Shown here piece by piece: positions 37,278 to 45,190 of a stretch of DNA of 64,000 bases (position 1 is its first letter; each line of letters opens with the position of its first letter). This stretch comes from Pseudomonadota bacterium (GTDB taxonomy: Bacteria > Pseudomonadota > Gammaproteobacteria > Burkholderiales > Rhodocyclaceae), in NCBI GenBank assembly GCA_018241665.1, contig JAFEDK010000026.1, positions 62,001 to 126,000 of the forward strand. The letters are read 5' to 3'. The notes under the pieces were generated by a model. The model was not told the origin of the DNA. It did not search any database and worked only from the letters and a program-made list of their open reading frames with translations. The translations under genes and the position numbers were made by a program.

Positions 37278-37937
37278 TCATTTCACGCGCGTTGTCACGA
37301 TTGCCTGCGCATAGGTCTGGGTATTGCGCGGACCGTCGCTGCGGACGGTGATGCGGTACAGGGGCAAGGACACTGCGCCGATCGGACTGTTGCGGGTATC
37401 ACCGCCCACCTGCACCCGGTCGGAAACCGCGCACACATTCTCGTTGGAGGGGCCGAAATCGGTACACATCCGCTCGATCAGGAAGCGGATGAGACTGCCG
37501 TCCTTTTCCTTCTTGCCGGGGAGCGTGTCAATCGGCTTGATCGTCGAAAACTTGGCATCGAAAGCCGTGGCATCCGCCATGACGACCGGGATTCCGTTGG
37601 CGTCTGTTTCCAGCAGGCGCGGGGAGTAATTCATTGCCAGCCACTTGGCGGCATCGGTGCAGGCGCCCGCAGCGCAGCCGGCATTCGACTCCGCGTAGGT
37701 CGCAAAATTCAAGGACTTCATCACCTTGAATGCTTCGTTCAGTCCGATCGTCGAGCGATTCACCGTATCGCGCTTGAAAGCAAGGTTGCCCGACAGCAGC
37801 GCCGAGGTATCGACGGAGCGCAGCAAGGCCACGCCCCCCAGCATCATCACGACCAGCACCACCAGCACGATGGCGAGCACGGCGCCCGCCGAGCGGGACG
37901 GTTTCTGAAAGCGGAAATTGCGCGAAAACGGAGCCAT
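37278..37937 (-). CDS. pilX: Type IV pilus assembly minor pilin PilX
   Basis: 219 residues. After a basic leader (KPSRSAGAVLAIVLVVLVVMMLG) comes one hydrophobic helix, then RSVDTSALLSGNLAFKRDTVNRSTIGLNEAF, the PilX_N signature. No typical GFTLIE prepilin cleavage box is present, as in other PilX proteins, where the site is atypical. Two cysteine pairs (GCAAGAC; MCTDFGPSNENVC) may form disulfides outside. It acts with PilV, PilW, FimT and PilY1 in the pilus-initiating tip complex. It overlaps the first possible pilY1 start by 4 bp and follows pilW by 9 bp. Confidence 0.9.
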   Translation of the reverse strand: MAPFSRNFRFQKPSRSAGAVLAIVLVVLVVMMLGGVALLRSVDTSALLSGNLAFKRDTVNRSTIGLNEAFKVMKSLNFATYAESNAGCAAGACTDAAKWLAMNYSPRLLETDANGIPVVMADATAFDAKFSTIKPIDTLPGKKEKDGSLIRFLIERMCTDFGPSNENVCAVSDRVQVGGDTRNSPIGAVSLPLYRITVRSDGPRNTQTYAQAIVTTRVK

Positions 37938-37946
37938 GACAAGGAC

Positions 37947-39197
37947 CTAGGATTTCGGGATGGACTTCATGTTGCGCAGCGGAACGACCCAGTCGAACAC
38001 CTGGTACACATAGAGTTGGTCCGTGCCTGACAGATCCCGCGCCACCTTCTTGCTGTCACCGAGATCCTGGAACAACACCAGTTGCGCGGTCTTTGCATCC
38101 GCCGTGGTGGCACGGGACGAGCGCAGCACGACGCCGACGCGGATAGCCTTGATCTGATCGATCTTCTGCTGGGTCACTGCCTTGCCGTCCATCAGGTCGT
38201 TCACGTCCCAACCGGCGGCAGACGGCGACACCCACTCGTCGATTGCGTTGTCATTGGCGAGACCGCCGTTCGCGCCGTTGTCCAGTCCATACAGCGCCTT
38301 CAGCAGCACCACGTTCTCACCGAAGGCCTGCACCCCGCGCCGCTGCAGCAGATCGAACTCCACGAGCTCGCTGTTGGCATTGATGCCCAGCAGCGAGAAG
38401 ACAGGATTGGCCTCCCGCCCCAGATGGAAGGCCGAAGGGCTGTTGGTCGTCGATGCCAGCAGGCCATAGGACGACGCAGCCGCATTCAGCTTGACCACCG
38501 TGTATGACGCAGGCGCGACGACGGCGGCGGCAGCCGGAATGACCTTGAGCCCGAGCGACGCATTGGTCACCGGCGTTCCGTTGGAAAAGTCGCTGGCCGC
38601 CTGCACGATCTGGCAGTCACCTGGTTTGTCCACCTCCATCGGCACAGACAGGAAGAGATCATCGACGGGCTGCCCTGCGGTCTTCAGGCCAAAACCGATG
38701 GTGTTCTTGAAGGACATGAAAGTCCCCTGCTTCTCGAGGTCTGACGCGTAAGGCATGTCACGGTTGCCGGCCGGCGAGCCACCAGCCATCACGACGATGA
38801 GATCCGAGCCCGTATTGCCACCGTTCTTGATACCAACCGGGAGCATGCGTACGGTCGCCGGAAACGCAGCAAAGGGCTCGGGAAACGAGGCGGCGGGGAG
38901 CAGCTTGGTATTCGCCCGGGTGGCTGTCAGGGTACAGCCCCACACATTGCGCCCCTGTACAAAGGACGCCCCGGCCTCCTCGAGCAACACCTCCAGACGG
39001 TTACCGACGATGGCCGCCGACTGCACGACATCCGCCGTGCCGCCAAGGGTGCGGCGGAAGGACTCGCTGGCAGAAAAGGACTTCAGGACGATCAGCGAGG
39101 CAATCAGGCCAACGGCCAGGCCGACCATGACCTCGACGAGGCTGATGCCCCTCGGACGCCTCGCAGCAGGCTTGCGTGAAAAAGTGTGCGGAGACAT
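37947..39197 (-). CDS. pilW: Type IV pilus assembly minor pilin PilW
   Basis: 416 residues. The prepilin segment RRPRGISLVEVMVGLAVGLIA has glycine-isoleucine cleavage context and the E5 residue, followed by the long hydrophobic helix. Downstream pattern SASESFRRTLGGTADVVQSAAIVGNRLEVLLEEAG is typical of PilW. It is longer than P. aeruginosa PilW (about 270), but extended forms occur in betaproteobacteria. Part of the minor pilin complex that primes pilus assembly and presents PilY1. Position between pilV (9 bp) and pilX (9 bp) confirms the identity. Confidence 0.92.
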   Translation of the reverse strand: MSPHTFSRKPAARRPRGISLVEVMVGLAVGLIASLIVLKSFSASESFRRTLGGTADVVQSAAIVGNRLEVLLEEAGASFVQGRNVWGCTLTATRANTKLLPAASFPEPFAAFPATVRMLPVGIKNGGNTGSDLIVVMAGGSPAGNRDMPYASDLEKQGTFMSFKNTIGFGLKTAGQPVDDLFLSVPMEVDKPGDCQIVQAASDFSNGTPVTNASLGLKVIPAAAAVVAPASYTVVKLNAAASSYGLLASTTNSPSAFHLGREANPVFSLLGINANSELVEFDLLQRRGVQAFGENVVLLKALYGLDNGANGGLANDNAIDEWVSPSAAGWDVNDLMDGKAVTQQKIDQIKAIRVGVVLRSSRATTADAKTAQLVLFQDLGDSKKVARDLSGTDQLYVYQVFDWVVPLRNMKSIPKS

Positions 39198-39206
39198 GCG
39201 TGCTTC

Positions 39207-39641
39207 CTAGAAAAGCATGGCGGTAGTGGTATAGGACCCCTTGACCTCGCTAGCCTTGGCCTTATTGTCCACCACCCCGGGGTTTGTCCATTCGATGGTC
39301 AACACGGCAACCAGGGTCTGGGAGGTGTAGGACGGCGGCGACCAGTCGATCGTCACCGTTGCGTTCGGCAGGTAACTCCCGCCCACCACCCGATCCTTGT
39401 ACCAGGCCTTGAACTTGGCCCCGCCCTGGGCGTAGTCGGACCTGACCGTAGCGAGATCCGACGTGGCCATCTTCGCCATCAACTCATCGGCCAGCAGCGC
39501 CGCCTCGGTGCGAAAGCGGCTATCCGTTGCAATCTTGGTGGATGCGGCCTGGAAGCCGACCATCCCGAGCACGCCCAGCGAGAAGATCAGCAGGGCCACC
39601 AGGGCTTCGAGCAGGACAAAACCTCGTGCTTGCTTGGTCAC
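39207..39641 (-). CDS. pilV: Type IV pilus modification/assembly minor pilin PilV
   Basis: 144 residues from the GTG at 39641; the longer open frame would place 30 odd residues before the leader. The prepilin motif is KQARGFVLLEALVALLIFS (G-F cleavage, E5), followed by LGVLGMVGFQAASTKIATDSRFRTEAALLADELMAKM, the usual PilV continuation. It has the C-terminal beta region TIDWSPPSYTSQTLVAVLTIEW. A component of the tip complex with PilW, PilX and FimT. It begins 13 bp after the fimT stop. Confidence 0.92.
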   Translation of the reverse strand: MTKQARGFVLLEALVALLIFSLGVLGMVGFQAASTKIATDSRFRTEAALLADELMAKMATSDLATVRSDYAQGGAKFKAWYKDRVVGGSYLPNATVTIDWSPPSYTSQTLVAVLTIEWTNPGVVDNKAKASEVKGSYTTTAMLF

Positions 39642-39654
39642 GGCGGCGCTCCGA

Positions 39655-40275
39655 TCAAGGTTTCGGACAACTGTCCAGCGGCACCAGCGGTGCGCAGGCG
39701 GCCGGTGTGCCGGCCTTCGCTGAGGGGTCACACATCTTCACGGCGCCCCCTGGCGTCACGAAAACGCACAGGGCGCGGTCGGCCCCCGTCCGGCTGATCC
39801 GGTAGATCTGGTATTCGGTCAGGGCCACACCCCGATTGTTAGAGCCTCGCCCGGTACCACTGAAGACCACGCTGGCCGGCCCGCTGATCGATATATCGGG
39901 CGCGATCTCGGACATCGACTGCGCATTGACATACGCGAGCTTGGTATCCGCAAGCGGGCTGTACGTGCTGTCGAGCACGCGCACCGCCCAGTTTGCTCCG
40001 TTGGTGGCAGCGCTGAGCGAAGAGATCGAGGCCACCGAGGGCTTGTCGTTGGTGAGCAGGAACTCGACTCGTGCATTGCGGCGGATCGCTTCTGCTTCCG
40101 CCTGACGCAATCCGTTCTGGATGACCTCGGCACCGGCCGTCACCGAGTTGCGCATCAGCCAGTCCCGCAGGGACGGTATCCCCGCAGCCATCAGGACGCC
40201 CACGATAGTCACCGTGACCATCAGTTCCAGCAAGGTGGCTCCGCACTGCGGCCGGCGGCCGTCCTGCATCAGCAT
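39655..40275 (-). CDS. fimT: GspH/FimT-family pseudopilin
   Basis: 206 residues from the ATG at 40275 with GGAG seven bases upstream, placed inside the last codons of pilE. The prepilin leader ends CGATLLELMVTVTIVGVLMAAGIPSLRDWLMRNSVTAGAE, with G at -1, alanine in place of phenylalanine and E5 kept. The ARVEFLLTND and GTGRGSNNRGVAL blocks are the FimT/GspH fold. FimT-type minor pilins contribute to pilus initiation, and some bind DNA for natural transformation. Second gene of the minor pilin operon. Confidence 0.9.
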   Translation of the reverse strand: MLMQDGRRPQCGATLLELMVTVTIVGVLMAAGIPSLRDWLMRNSVTAGAEVIQNGLRQAEAEAIRRNARVEFLLTNDKPSVASISSLSAATNGANWAVRVLDSTYSPLADTKLAYVNAQSMSEIAPDISISGPASVVFSGTGRGSNNRGVALTEYQIYRISRTGADRALCVFVTPGGAVKMCDPSAKAGTPAACAPLVPLDSCPKP

Positions 40276-40706
40276 GAGGTCACTCCCTTGGCCATCAGCC
40301 AGCAAGACTGGGAGGCCCCGACGGACGGCGTCTTGGAAGACTTCTCTCCCGCCTGGTTGATGGCGTAGCTGTAGCCGTCCATGCCCTTGGCCGACAGCCC
40401 CGTCGCGGTGATCGTGAAACTCGTCTGGGAACAGTTGGTCAGGGCGACCGAAAACGCGGTATCCGCGAACAGCCCGGTGAAGATGTCCGGGCAGGTCGCA
40501 TTACCCATCGTGGCCTCATAGGTACGCGCAGTATTGAAATACTGCTCCATCCGCACTTTGGCCTCGGACAGGGCTTCGGTGCCCTGGGCGATCTTGCCGC
40601 GGATGATATGGTCCGTGTATGAGGGAATCGCAACGGCTGCAAGGATGCCGACGATCGCCACTACGATCATCAGCTCGAGCAGGGTCATGCCTCTTTCATG
40701 CTTCAT
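40269..40706 (-). CDS. pilE: Type IV pilin PilE-like
   Basis: 145 residues from the ATG at 40706, preceded by AAGGAG at 8 nt spacing. Short positively charged leader (KHERG), cleavage G-M, then MTLLELMIVVAIVGILAAVAIPSYTDHIIRGKIAQGTEALSEAKVRMEQYFNTARTYEA, the common PilE minor pilin pattern. The C-terminal disulfide pairs are CPDIFTG ... NC and SCWLMAKGVTSC. It opens the operon pilE-fimT-pilV-pilW-pilX-pilY1. Whether it is the major pilin or a minor one is open; the cluster position favours a minor pilin. Confidence 0.9.
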   Translation of the reverse strand: MKHERGMTLLELMIVVAIVGILAAVAIPSYTDHIIRGKIAQGTEALSEAKVRMEQYFNTARTYEATMGNATCPDIFTGLFADTAFSVALTNCSQTSFTITATGLSAKGMDGYSYAINQAGEKSSKTPSVGASQSCWLMAKGVTSC

Positions 40707-40842
40707 CAATCCATCTCCTTTGATCGTACGATGGCATATCCGGAAGCATGGCGCGAGGGTCTATCGACCAGCGGCTCCGGGCCACCGACAAACGGAAATG
40801 AGTTCGCCCCCGCCCGGCACTAAAGTGCGAACCTGATCAGTC

Positions 40843-41556
40843 ATGGCTACCTCTCCCGTGCCCTCCGCCGGCCCTCTCGACACTCCGTTCCGCCGCCTCG
40901 GCCTCGCCCTCATCCTGTCGGCACTGGCCCACCTGGTCGCCCTGTCGGCCTTCACCCCGGGCGGGGACCGGCGCCTGCCGGGCAATAATGCAGCAGCGCT
41001 TTCAGCCACGCTGGTCGGACGCAGCGCAGCGGCGCAGAACGGCACGCCCCCCCCGGCCCCGTCTCCTCCAGGCACCGCTGCCGACATGCCGCCCGCCCCC
41101 CCCGCCGGCGATGCCCCCCGGCCGGGCCCCGCGGCCAATGTCGGCGAAGGCGACACTGCAGCCCCAGCGGCCCCCACGGAAGCCACCAGCCCCCACGTTC
41201 CAGCCGCCTCCCGGCACATTGCCGCGCGCTTCATTCCAGTCGCAGAGCTCACCCGCGCCCCGGAGCTGATCAGCTATGTGGACGAAAAGCGTTGGCCGCG
41301 CCTGCCGGGCATTCACGCAGGCAGCTTCCGCCTCCAGCTATACATCGGCGCGGACGGGGTCGTGAAGCAAGTACGTCCCGACTGCGAGGAAGACCTCTGC
41401 GAAGCCGCGCGGATCTACACGGAGATCGTCAGCGAATGGCGATTCCTGCCGGGGGAAGTGCTCGGCACCCAGGTGCCCAGCCAGCTCACCCTAGAATTCC
41501 AGGTGAAGGGAGACAGCGGCTTTCCCGGCATCGATCAACTGCCGCCGCGCCAGTAA
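40843..41556 (+). CDS. TonB-like energy-transducing protein
   Basis: 237 residues. One N-terminal membrane helix (LGLALILSALAHLVALSAF, about 19-37) with the SxxxH-type pattern SALAHL is followed by a Pro/Ala-rich periplasmic spacer (PPPAPSPPGTAADMPPAPP). The C-terminal part (GSFRLQLYIGADGVVKQV, EWRFLPGEVLGTQVPSQLTLEF) is a TonB_C-like domain. It could couple ExbBD energy to an outer-membrane receptor, but no exbBD or receptor is near; related TonB-like proteins serve in other envelope roles. Divergent from pilE and overlapping the 3' end of the LysR gene by 22 bp (tail to tail). Confidence 0.72.
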   Translation: MATSPVPSAGPLDTPFRRLGLALILSALAHLVALSAFTPGGDRRLPGNNAAALSATLVGRSAAAQNGTPPPAPSPPGTAADMPPAPPAGDAPRPGPAANVGEGDTAAPAAPTEATSPHVPAASRHIAARFIPVAELTRAPELISYVDEKRWPRLPGIHAGSFRLQLYIGADGVVKQVRPDCEEDLCEAARIYTEIVSEWRFLPGEVLGTQVPSQLTLEFQVKGDSGFPGIDQLPPRQ

Positions 41557-42443
41557 TCCGGTCGTCCGAACACCCCGCGCAGATGGTCGATGAGCAGCCG
41601 TACCCGCAGCGGCAGGCGGCGGTTCTGGGGGAAGACGGCGTAGATGCCCGTCGCTGGCGCCCCCCATTCGTCGAGTACCGACACCAGCGCGCCGCTCGCC
41701 AGGTCGCGCTCCACCTCCCACATGGAGCGCCAGGCCAGACCGATGCCACCCAACGCCCATTCGTGCAGCACCGTCCCGTCGTTGCACTCGAAGCGCCCGG
41801 ACACCTTGACGGTGCGCGTGCGCCCCGGCGCATCGAGATCGGCGAAGACCCAGCCCCGCTGCGGGTCGAGGGACAGGCAGTCATGGCGAGCCAGATCGTC
41901 CGGGCTTTGCGGAATGCCGTTGCGGGCCAGGTAGGACGGGCTCGCCACGACGACCCGCCGGTTGTCCGCGAGTCGCACCGACACCAGACTCGAATCGCTC
42001 AGCTCACCGATGCGGATCGCGCAATCGACGCCTTCGTTCACCAGGTCCACCAGGCGGTCACTGAGGTCGAGGCTGCAGGTCACCTCCGGATTGGCGGCCA
42101 GGAAATCCCGCACCAGCGGCGCCACGTGACGTCGACCGAAGCCCGCCGGCGCCGACACCTTGATGTGCCCGCTGGCCTTCACGCCACCGAGGCTCACTGA
42201 CGCCTCCGCATTGGCGAGGTCGTTGAGGATGCGCTGGCAATCCTCCAGGAAGGCACTACCCTCGAAGGTAAGACTCAGCTTGCGGGTGGTGCGCACCAGC
42301 AGCTTCACCCCCAGGCGCTCCTCCAGCGCATCGATGCGCCGCCCCATCATCGCCGGCGTCACGCCCTCGGCGCGGGCAGCCGCCGACAGACTGCCGCGGG
42401 TCGCCACGCTGACGAAGGTTTCGATTTCCTTGAAGCTGCTCAT
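41535..42443 (-). CDS. LysR-family transcriptional regulator
   Basis: 302 residues. The N-terminal winged helix reads EIETFVSVATRGSLSAAARAEGVTPAMMGRRIDALEERLGVKLLVRTTRKLSLT, followed by an effector domain with SAPAGFGRRHVAPLVRDFLAANPEV. It lies 187 bp from and divergent to the haloacid dehalogenase gene, so it could control that gene and malate synthase; the AT-rich gap contains repeated sequences suited to LysR binding. The effector is unknown. Family assignment is firm. Confidence 0.94.
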   Translation of the reverse strand: MSSFKEIETFVSVATRGSLSAAARAEGVTPAMMGRRIDALEERLGVKLLVRTTRKLSLTFEGSAFLEDCQRILNDLANAEASVSLGGVKASGHIKVSAPAGFGRRHVAPLVRDFLAANPEVTCSLDLSDRLVDLVNEGVDCAIRIGELSDSSLVSVRLADNRRVVVASPSYLARNGIPQSPDDLARHDCLSLDPQRGWVFADLDAPGRTRTVKVSGRFECNDGTVLHEWALGGIGLAWRSMWEVERDLASGALVSVLDEWGAPATGIYAVFPQNRRLPLRVRLLIDHLRGVFGRPDYWRGGS

Positions 42444-42520
42444 TTGATACTAAAAGTAAAAAATCATTTGATTTTATTATGGCTTCTTTTTTCTTTAGTC
42501 ATTAAATAAACTTCGCTCCA
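42444..42520. promoter_or_regulatory. AT-rich divergent control region between LysR gene and dehalogenase
   Basis: About 77 bp of strongly AT-rich sequence within a GC-rich neighbourhood. The octamer CATTTGAT occurs twice (starting near 42440 and 42464), and ACTAAAAGT and TTTAGTCATTAAA form partial dyads. Position and composition fit LysR operators and promoters for both directions. Exact sites are not defined. Confidence 0.45.
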
Positions 42521-42630
42521 ACGTGGTGGAGGGAGACGCTGATCGAGCGGCGCCACCGGGCAAGAGCCCGGCAAAAGCGCCCCACAGCACCACCAACAAC
42601 AACCGCTTCATCGACAAGGACCTCAAGAGC

Positions 42631-43323
42631 ATGGCGCACGCGCCCCGAATCCAGGCTGTTGCATTCGATGCCTTCGGCACGCTCTTCGACGTTTACTCGG
42701 TGGGCCTGCTGGCCGAACAGCTCTACCCGGGCAAGGGCGCCGCCCTCGCCGAGCTGTGGCGCATCAAGCAGATCGAATACAGCTTCATCCGTACCCTGTC
42801 CGGCCGCTACAAGCCCTTCTGGGACATCACCCAGGACGGCCTTCAGTACGCCGCCGCCAAGCTGGGGCTCGAGCTCGACGCCCAGCGCCGCACCCAGCTG
42901 ATGAACCAGTACGCCTGCCTGTCGCCCTTCCCCGAAAACCTGGGCGCGCTGCGTACCCTGAAGGAAGCCGGCGTGCCCACCGCCATCCTGTCCAACGGCA
43001 CGCCCGAGATGCTGCAGGTCGCCGTCAAGAGCGCCGGCATGCACGGCCTCTTCGACCACGTGCTGTCGGTGGATACGGTGCGCAAGTACAAGACCGCCGC
43101 CGACGCCTACGCGCTGGCCCCGCAGGCCTTCGGCTGCCCGGCCGAGCGCATCCTTTTCGTGTCGTCCAACGGCTGGGATGCCGCCGGCGCCACCTGGTTC
43201 GGCTATACCACATTCTGGATCAACCGCAGCGGCCAGCCCCTCGAGCAACTGGATGTCACCCCCACCGTCCAGGGACGCCTGCTGACCGATGTCGTCGATT
43301 ACGTGGCGCGCCACCGCGCCTGA
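42631..43323 (+). CDS. (S)-2-haloacid dehalogenase, HAD superfamily type II
   Basis: 230 residues from the ATG at 42631 with AAGGA upstream. The catalytic set of L-2-haloacid dehalogenases is visible: nucleophile in AFDAFGTLFD (D13), arginine in LWRIKQIEYSF, LSNGTPEML (Ser/Asn), VRKYKTAADAY (Lys), and VSSNGWDAAGATWFG (Ser, Asn, Asp). It should hydrolyse short 2-haloacids with inversion, for example chloroacetate to glycolate. It is followed after 39 bp by malate synthase, which would use the glyoxylate formed from glycolate. Whether dehalogenation is its natural job is uncertain, since many HAD-II proteins have other substrates. Confidence 0.87.
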   Translation: MAHAPRIQAVAFDAFGTLFDVYSVGLLAEQLYPGKGAALAELWRIKQIEYSFIRTLSGRYKPFWDITQDGLQYAAAKLGLELDAQRRTQLMNQYACLSPFPENLGALRTLKEAGVPTAILSNGTPEMLQVAVKSAGMHGLFDHVLSVDTVRKYKTAADAYALAPQAFGCPAERILFVSSNGWDAAGATWFGYTTFWINRSGQPLEQLDVTPTVQGRLLTDVVDYVARHRA

Positions 43324-43362
43324 ACAACTTAAACCCTTTCAACTTCTAAACCAGGAGTCATC

Positions 43363-44961
43363 ATGAGCCTCACCCTCCCCGCCGGCATGCAGATCAATGC
43401 CCCGATTCGTCCGGGCTACGAAACCATCCTCACCCCGGAAGCCCTCGAGCTGGTCGCCAAGCTCCACCGCGCTTTCGAAGGCCGCCGCCAGGAACTGCTG
43501 AAGGCCCGTGTCGAGCGCCAGGCCCGCATCGACGCCGGTGAAATGCCCGACTTCCTGCCGGAAACCAAGCACATCCGCGAAGGCGACTGGAAGGTCGCCC
43601 CGGTGCCCGCCGCGCTGCAGTGCCGCCGCGTCGAGATCACCGGCCCGGTCGAGGCCAAGATGATCATCAACGCCTTCAACTCCGGCGCTGACTCCTACAT
43701 GACCGACTTCGAGGACTCCAACTCCCCGAACTGGGACAACCAGCTCCAGGGCCAGGTGAACCTCTACAAGGCCATCCGCCGCGAACTGTCCTTCAAGAAC
43801 GAAGCCGGCAAGGAATACAAGCTCAACGACAAGATCGCCACGCTGCAGATTCGTCCGCGCGGCTGGCACCTGGACGAGAAGCACGTGACCGTTGACGGCC
43901 AACGCGTCGGCGGCGGCATCTTCGACTTCGCCCTGGTCTTCTTCCACAACGCCAAGGAACAGATCGCCCGCGGCGCCGGCCCCTTCTTCTACCTGCCGAA
44001 GATGGAAAGCCACCTGGAAGCCCGCCTGTGGAACGACATCTTCGTGATGGCCCAGGACCACATCGGCCTGCCGCAAGGCACCATCAAGGCTACCGTGCTG
44101 GTCGAAACCATCCTCGCCACCTTCGAGATGGAAGAAATCCTGTACGAACTGCGCAACCACTCCGCCGGCCTCAACGCCGGGCGCTGGGACTACATCTTCT
44201 CCTGCATCAAGAAGTTCAAGAAGAACAAGGACTTCTGCCTGGCCCAACGCGGCGCCATCACGATGGAAGTGCCCTTCATGCGCTCCTACGCGCTGGCCCT
44301 GGTTCAGGCCTGCCACAAGCGCGGCGCGCCGGCCATGGGCGGCATGTCGGCCCTGATCCCGATCAAGGGTGATCCGGAAGCCAACGAAAAGGCCCTCGCC
44401 GGCATCCGCCACGACAAGACCCGCGACGCCAACGACGGCTTCGACGGCGGCTGGGTGGCTCACCCGGGCCTCGTCTCCATCGCCATGGAAGAGTTCGTCA
44501 AGGTGCTGGGCGACAAGCCGAACCAGTTCGAGAAGCAGGTCGAAGGCTCCTTCGGCCCGTCCCAGTGGCTGGACTTCCGTCCCACCACGCCGATCACCGA
44601 AACCGGCCTGCGCAACAACATCAACGTCGGCATCCACTACCTCGGCTCCTGGCTGGCCGGCAACGGCTGCGTGCCCATCCACAACCTGATGGAAGACGCC
44701 GCCACCGCCGAAATCTCCCGCTCCCAGGTGTGGCAGTGGGTGGTCAGCCCGAAGGGCATCCTCGACGACGGCCGCAAGGTCACCGAAGAGCTGGTCCGCC
44801 CGATGATCGCCGAGGAACTGGCCAAGGTGAAGGCCACCGTCACCGCCCAGGGCGAGGACACCGCCACCTACGACCAGGCCGCCGTGATCTTCGACAAGAT
44901 GTCGCTGACCGCGGAATACCCGGAATTCCTGACCCTGCCGCTGTACGAGGCGATGGAATAA
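43363..44961 (+). CDS. aceB: Malate synthase A
   Basis: 532 residues with CAGGAG upstream. Signature MTDFEDSNSPNWDNQLQGQVNLYKA, LQIRPRGWHLDEKHVTVDG, the core VLVETILATFEMEEILYELRNHSAGLNAGRWDYIFS, and the C-terminal catalytic aspartate region NLMEDAATAEISRSQVWQW. It condenses glyoxylate and acetyl-CoA to malate in the glyoxylate shunt. The length matches AceB rather than GlcB (about 720). No aceA is in the window. Ends at a clear terminator 23 bp later. Confidence 0.97.
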   Translation: MSLTLPAGMQINAPIRPGYETILTPEALELVAKLHRAFEGRRQELLKARVERQARIDAGEMPDFLPETKHIREGDWKVAPVPAALQCRRVEITGPVEAKMIINAFNSGADSYMTDFEDSNSPNWDNQLQGQVNLYKAIRRELSFKNEAGKEYKLNDKIATLQIRPRGWHLDEKHVTVDGQRVGGGIFDFALVFFHNAKEQIARGAGPFFYLPKMESHLEARLWNDIFVMAQDHIGLPQGTIKATVLVETILATFEMEEILYELRNHSAGLNAGRWDYIFSCIKKFKKNKDFCLAQRGAITMEVPFMRSYALALVQACHKRGAPAMGGMSALIPIKGDPEANEKALAGIRHDKTRDANDGFDGGWVAHPGLVSIAMEEFVKVLGDKPNQFEKQVEGSFGPSQWLDFRPTTPITETGLRNNINVGIHYLGSWLAGNGCVPIHNLMEDAATAEISRSQVWQWVVSPKGILDDGRKVTEELVRPMIAEELAKVKATVTAQGEDTATYDQAAVIFDKMSLTAEYPEFLTLPLYEAME

Positions 44962-44983
44962 ACGGAGCCTGCGCTTCGCTACG

Positions 44984-45011
44984 AAAACGGCACCTGCGGG
45001 TGCCGTTTTTT
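44984..45011 (+). terminator. Rho-independent terminator of aceB
   Basis: AACGGCACC (44986-44994) pairs with GGTGCCGTT (44999-45007), and the plus strand continues with a T-run to 45011. A strong GC stem with A-run on the 5' side. Confidence 0.92.
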
Positions 45012-45037
45012 CATGGCGACACGGCACGAAGCGGGGC

Positions 45038-45108
45038 CTGTGGGGGCGAATTCATTCGCCCGCGGTGGTCGCCCCACGTGCGGAGGGCGAATGAATTCGC
45101 CCCCACAG
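45038..45108. repeat. REPIN-like inverted pair of palindromic repeats, copy 3
   Basis: The left arm (45038-45063) and right arm (45082-45108) are reverse complements containing GGGGGCGAATTCATTCGCCC, with an 18-nt spacer. It lies in the gap between the aceB terminator and the convergent end of the MocR gene. Same family as 340-410 and 7051-7117; spacers differ while the arms are conserved. Confidence 0.85.
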
Positions 45109-45190
45109 CTGGTAGGCAGCCCAACTACGAAGAAAGCCTTGCCGCAGGCAAGAACCCGAGCCCGGCCACGAAGCCAGCCTCGTAATGGCC

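Noticed and set aside
40817-40828. 12-bp palindrome GCACTAAAGTGC before the TonB-like gene as an operator
   Set aside because: Short and single; no second copy or regulator nearby to support it.
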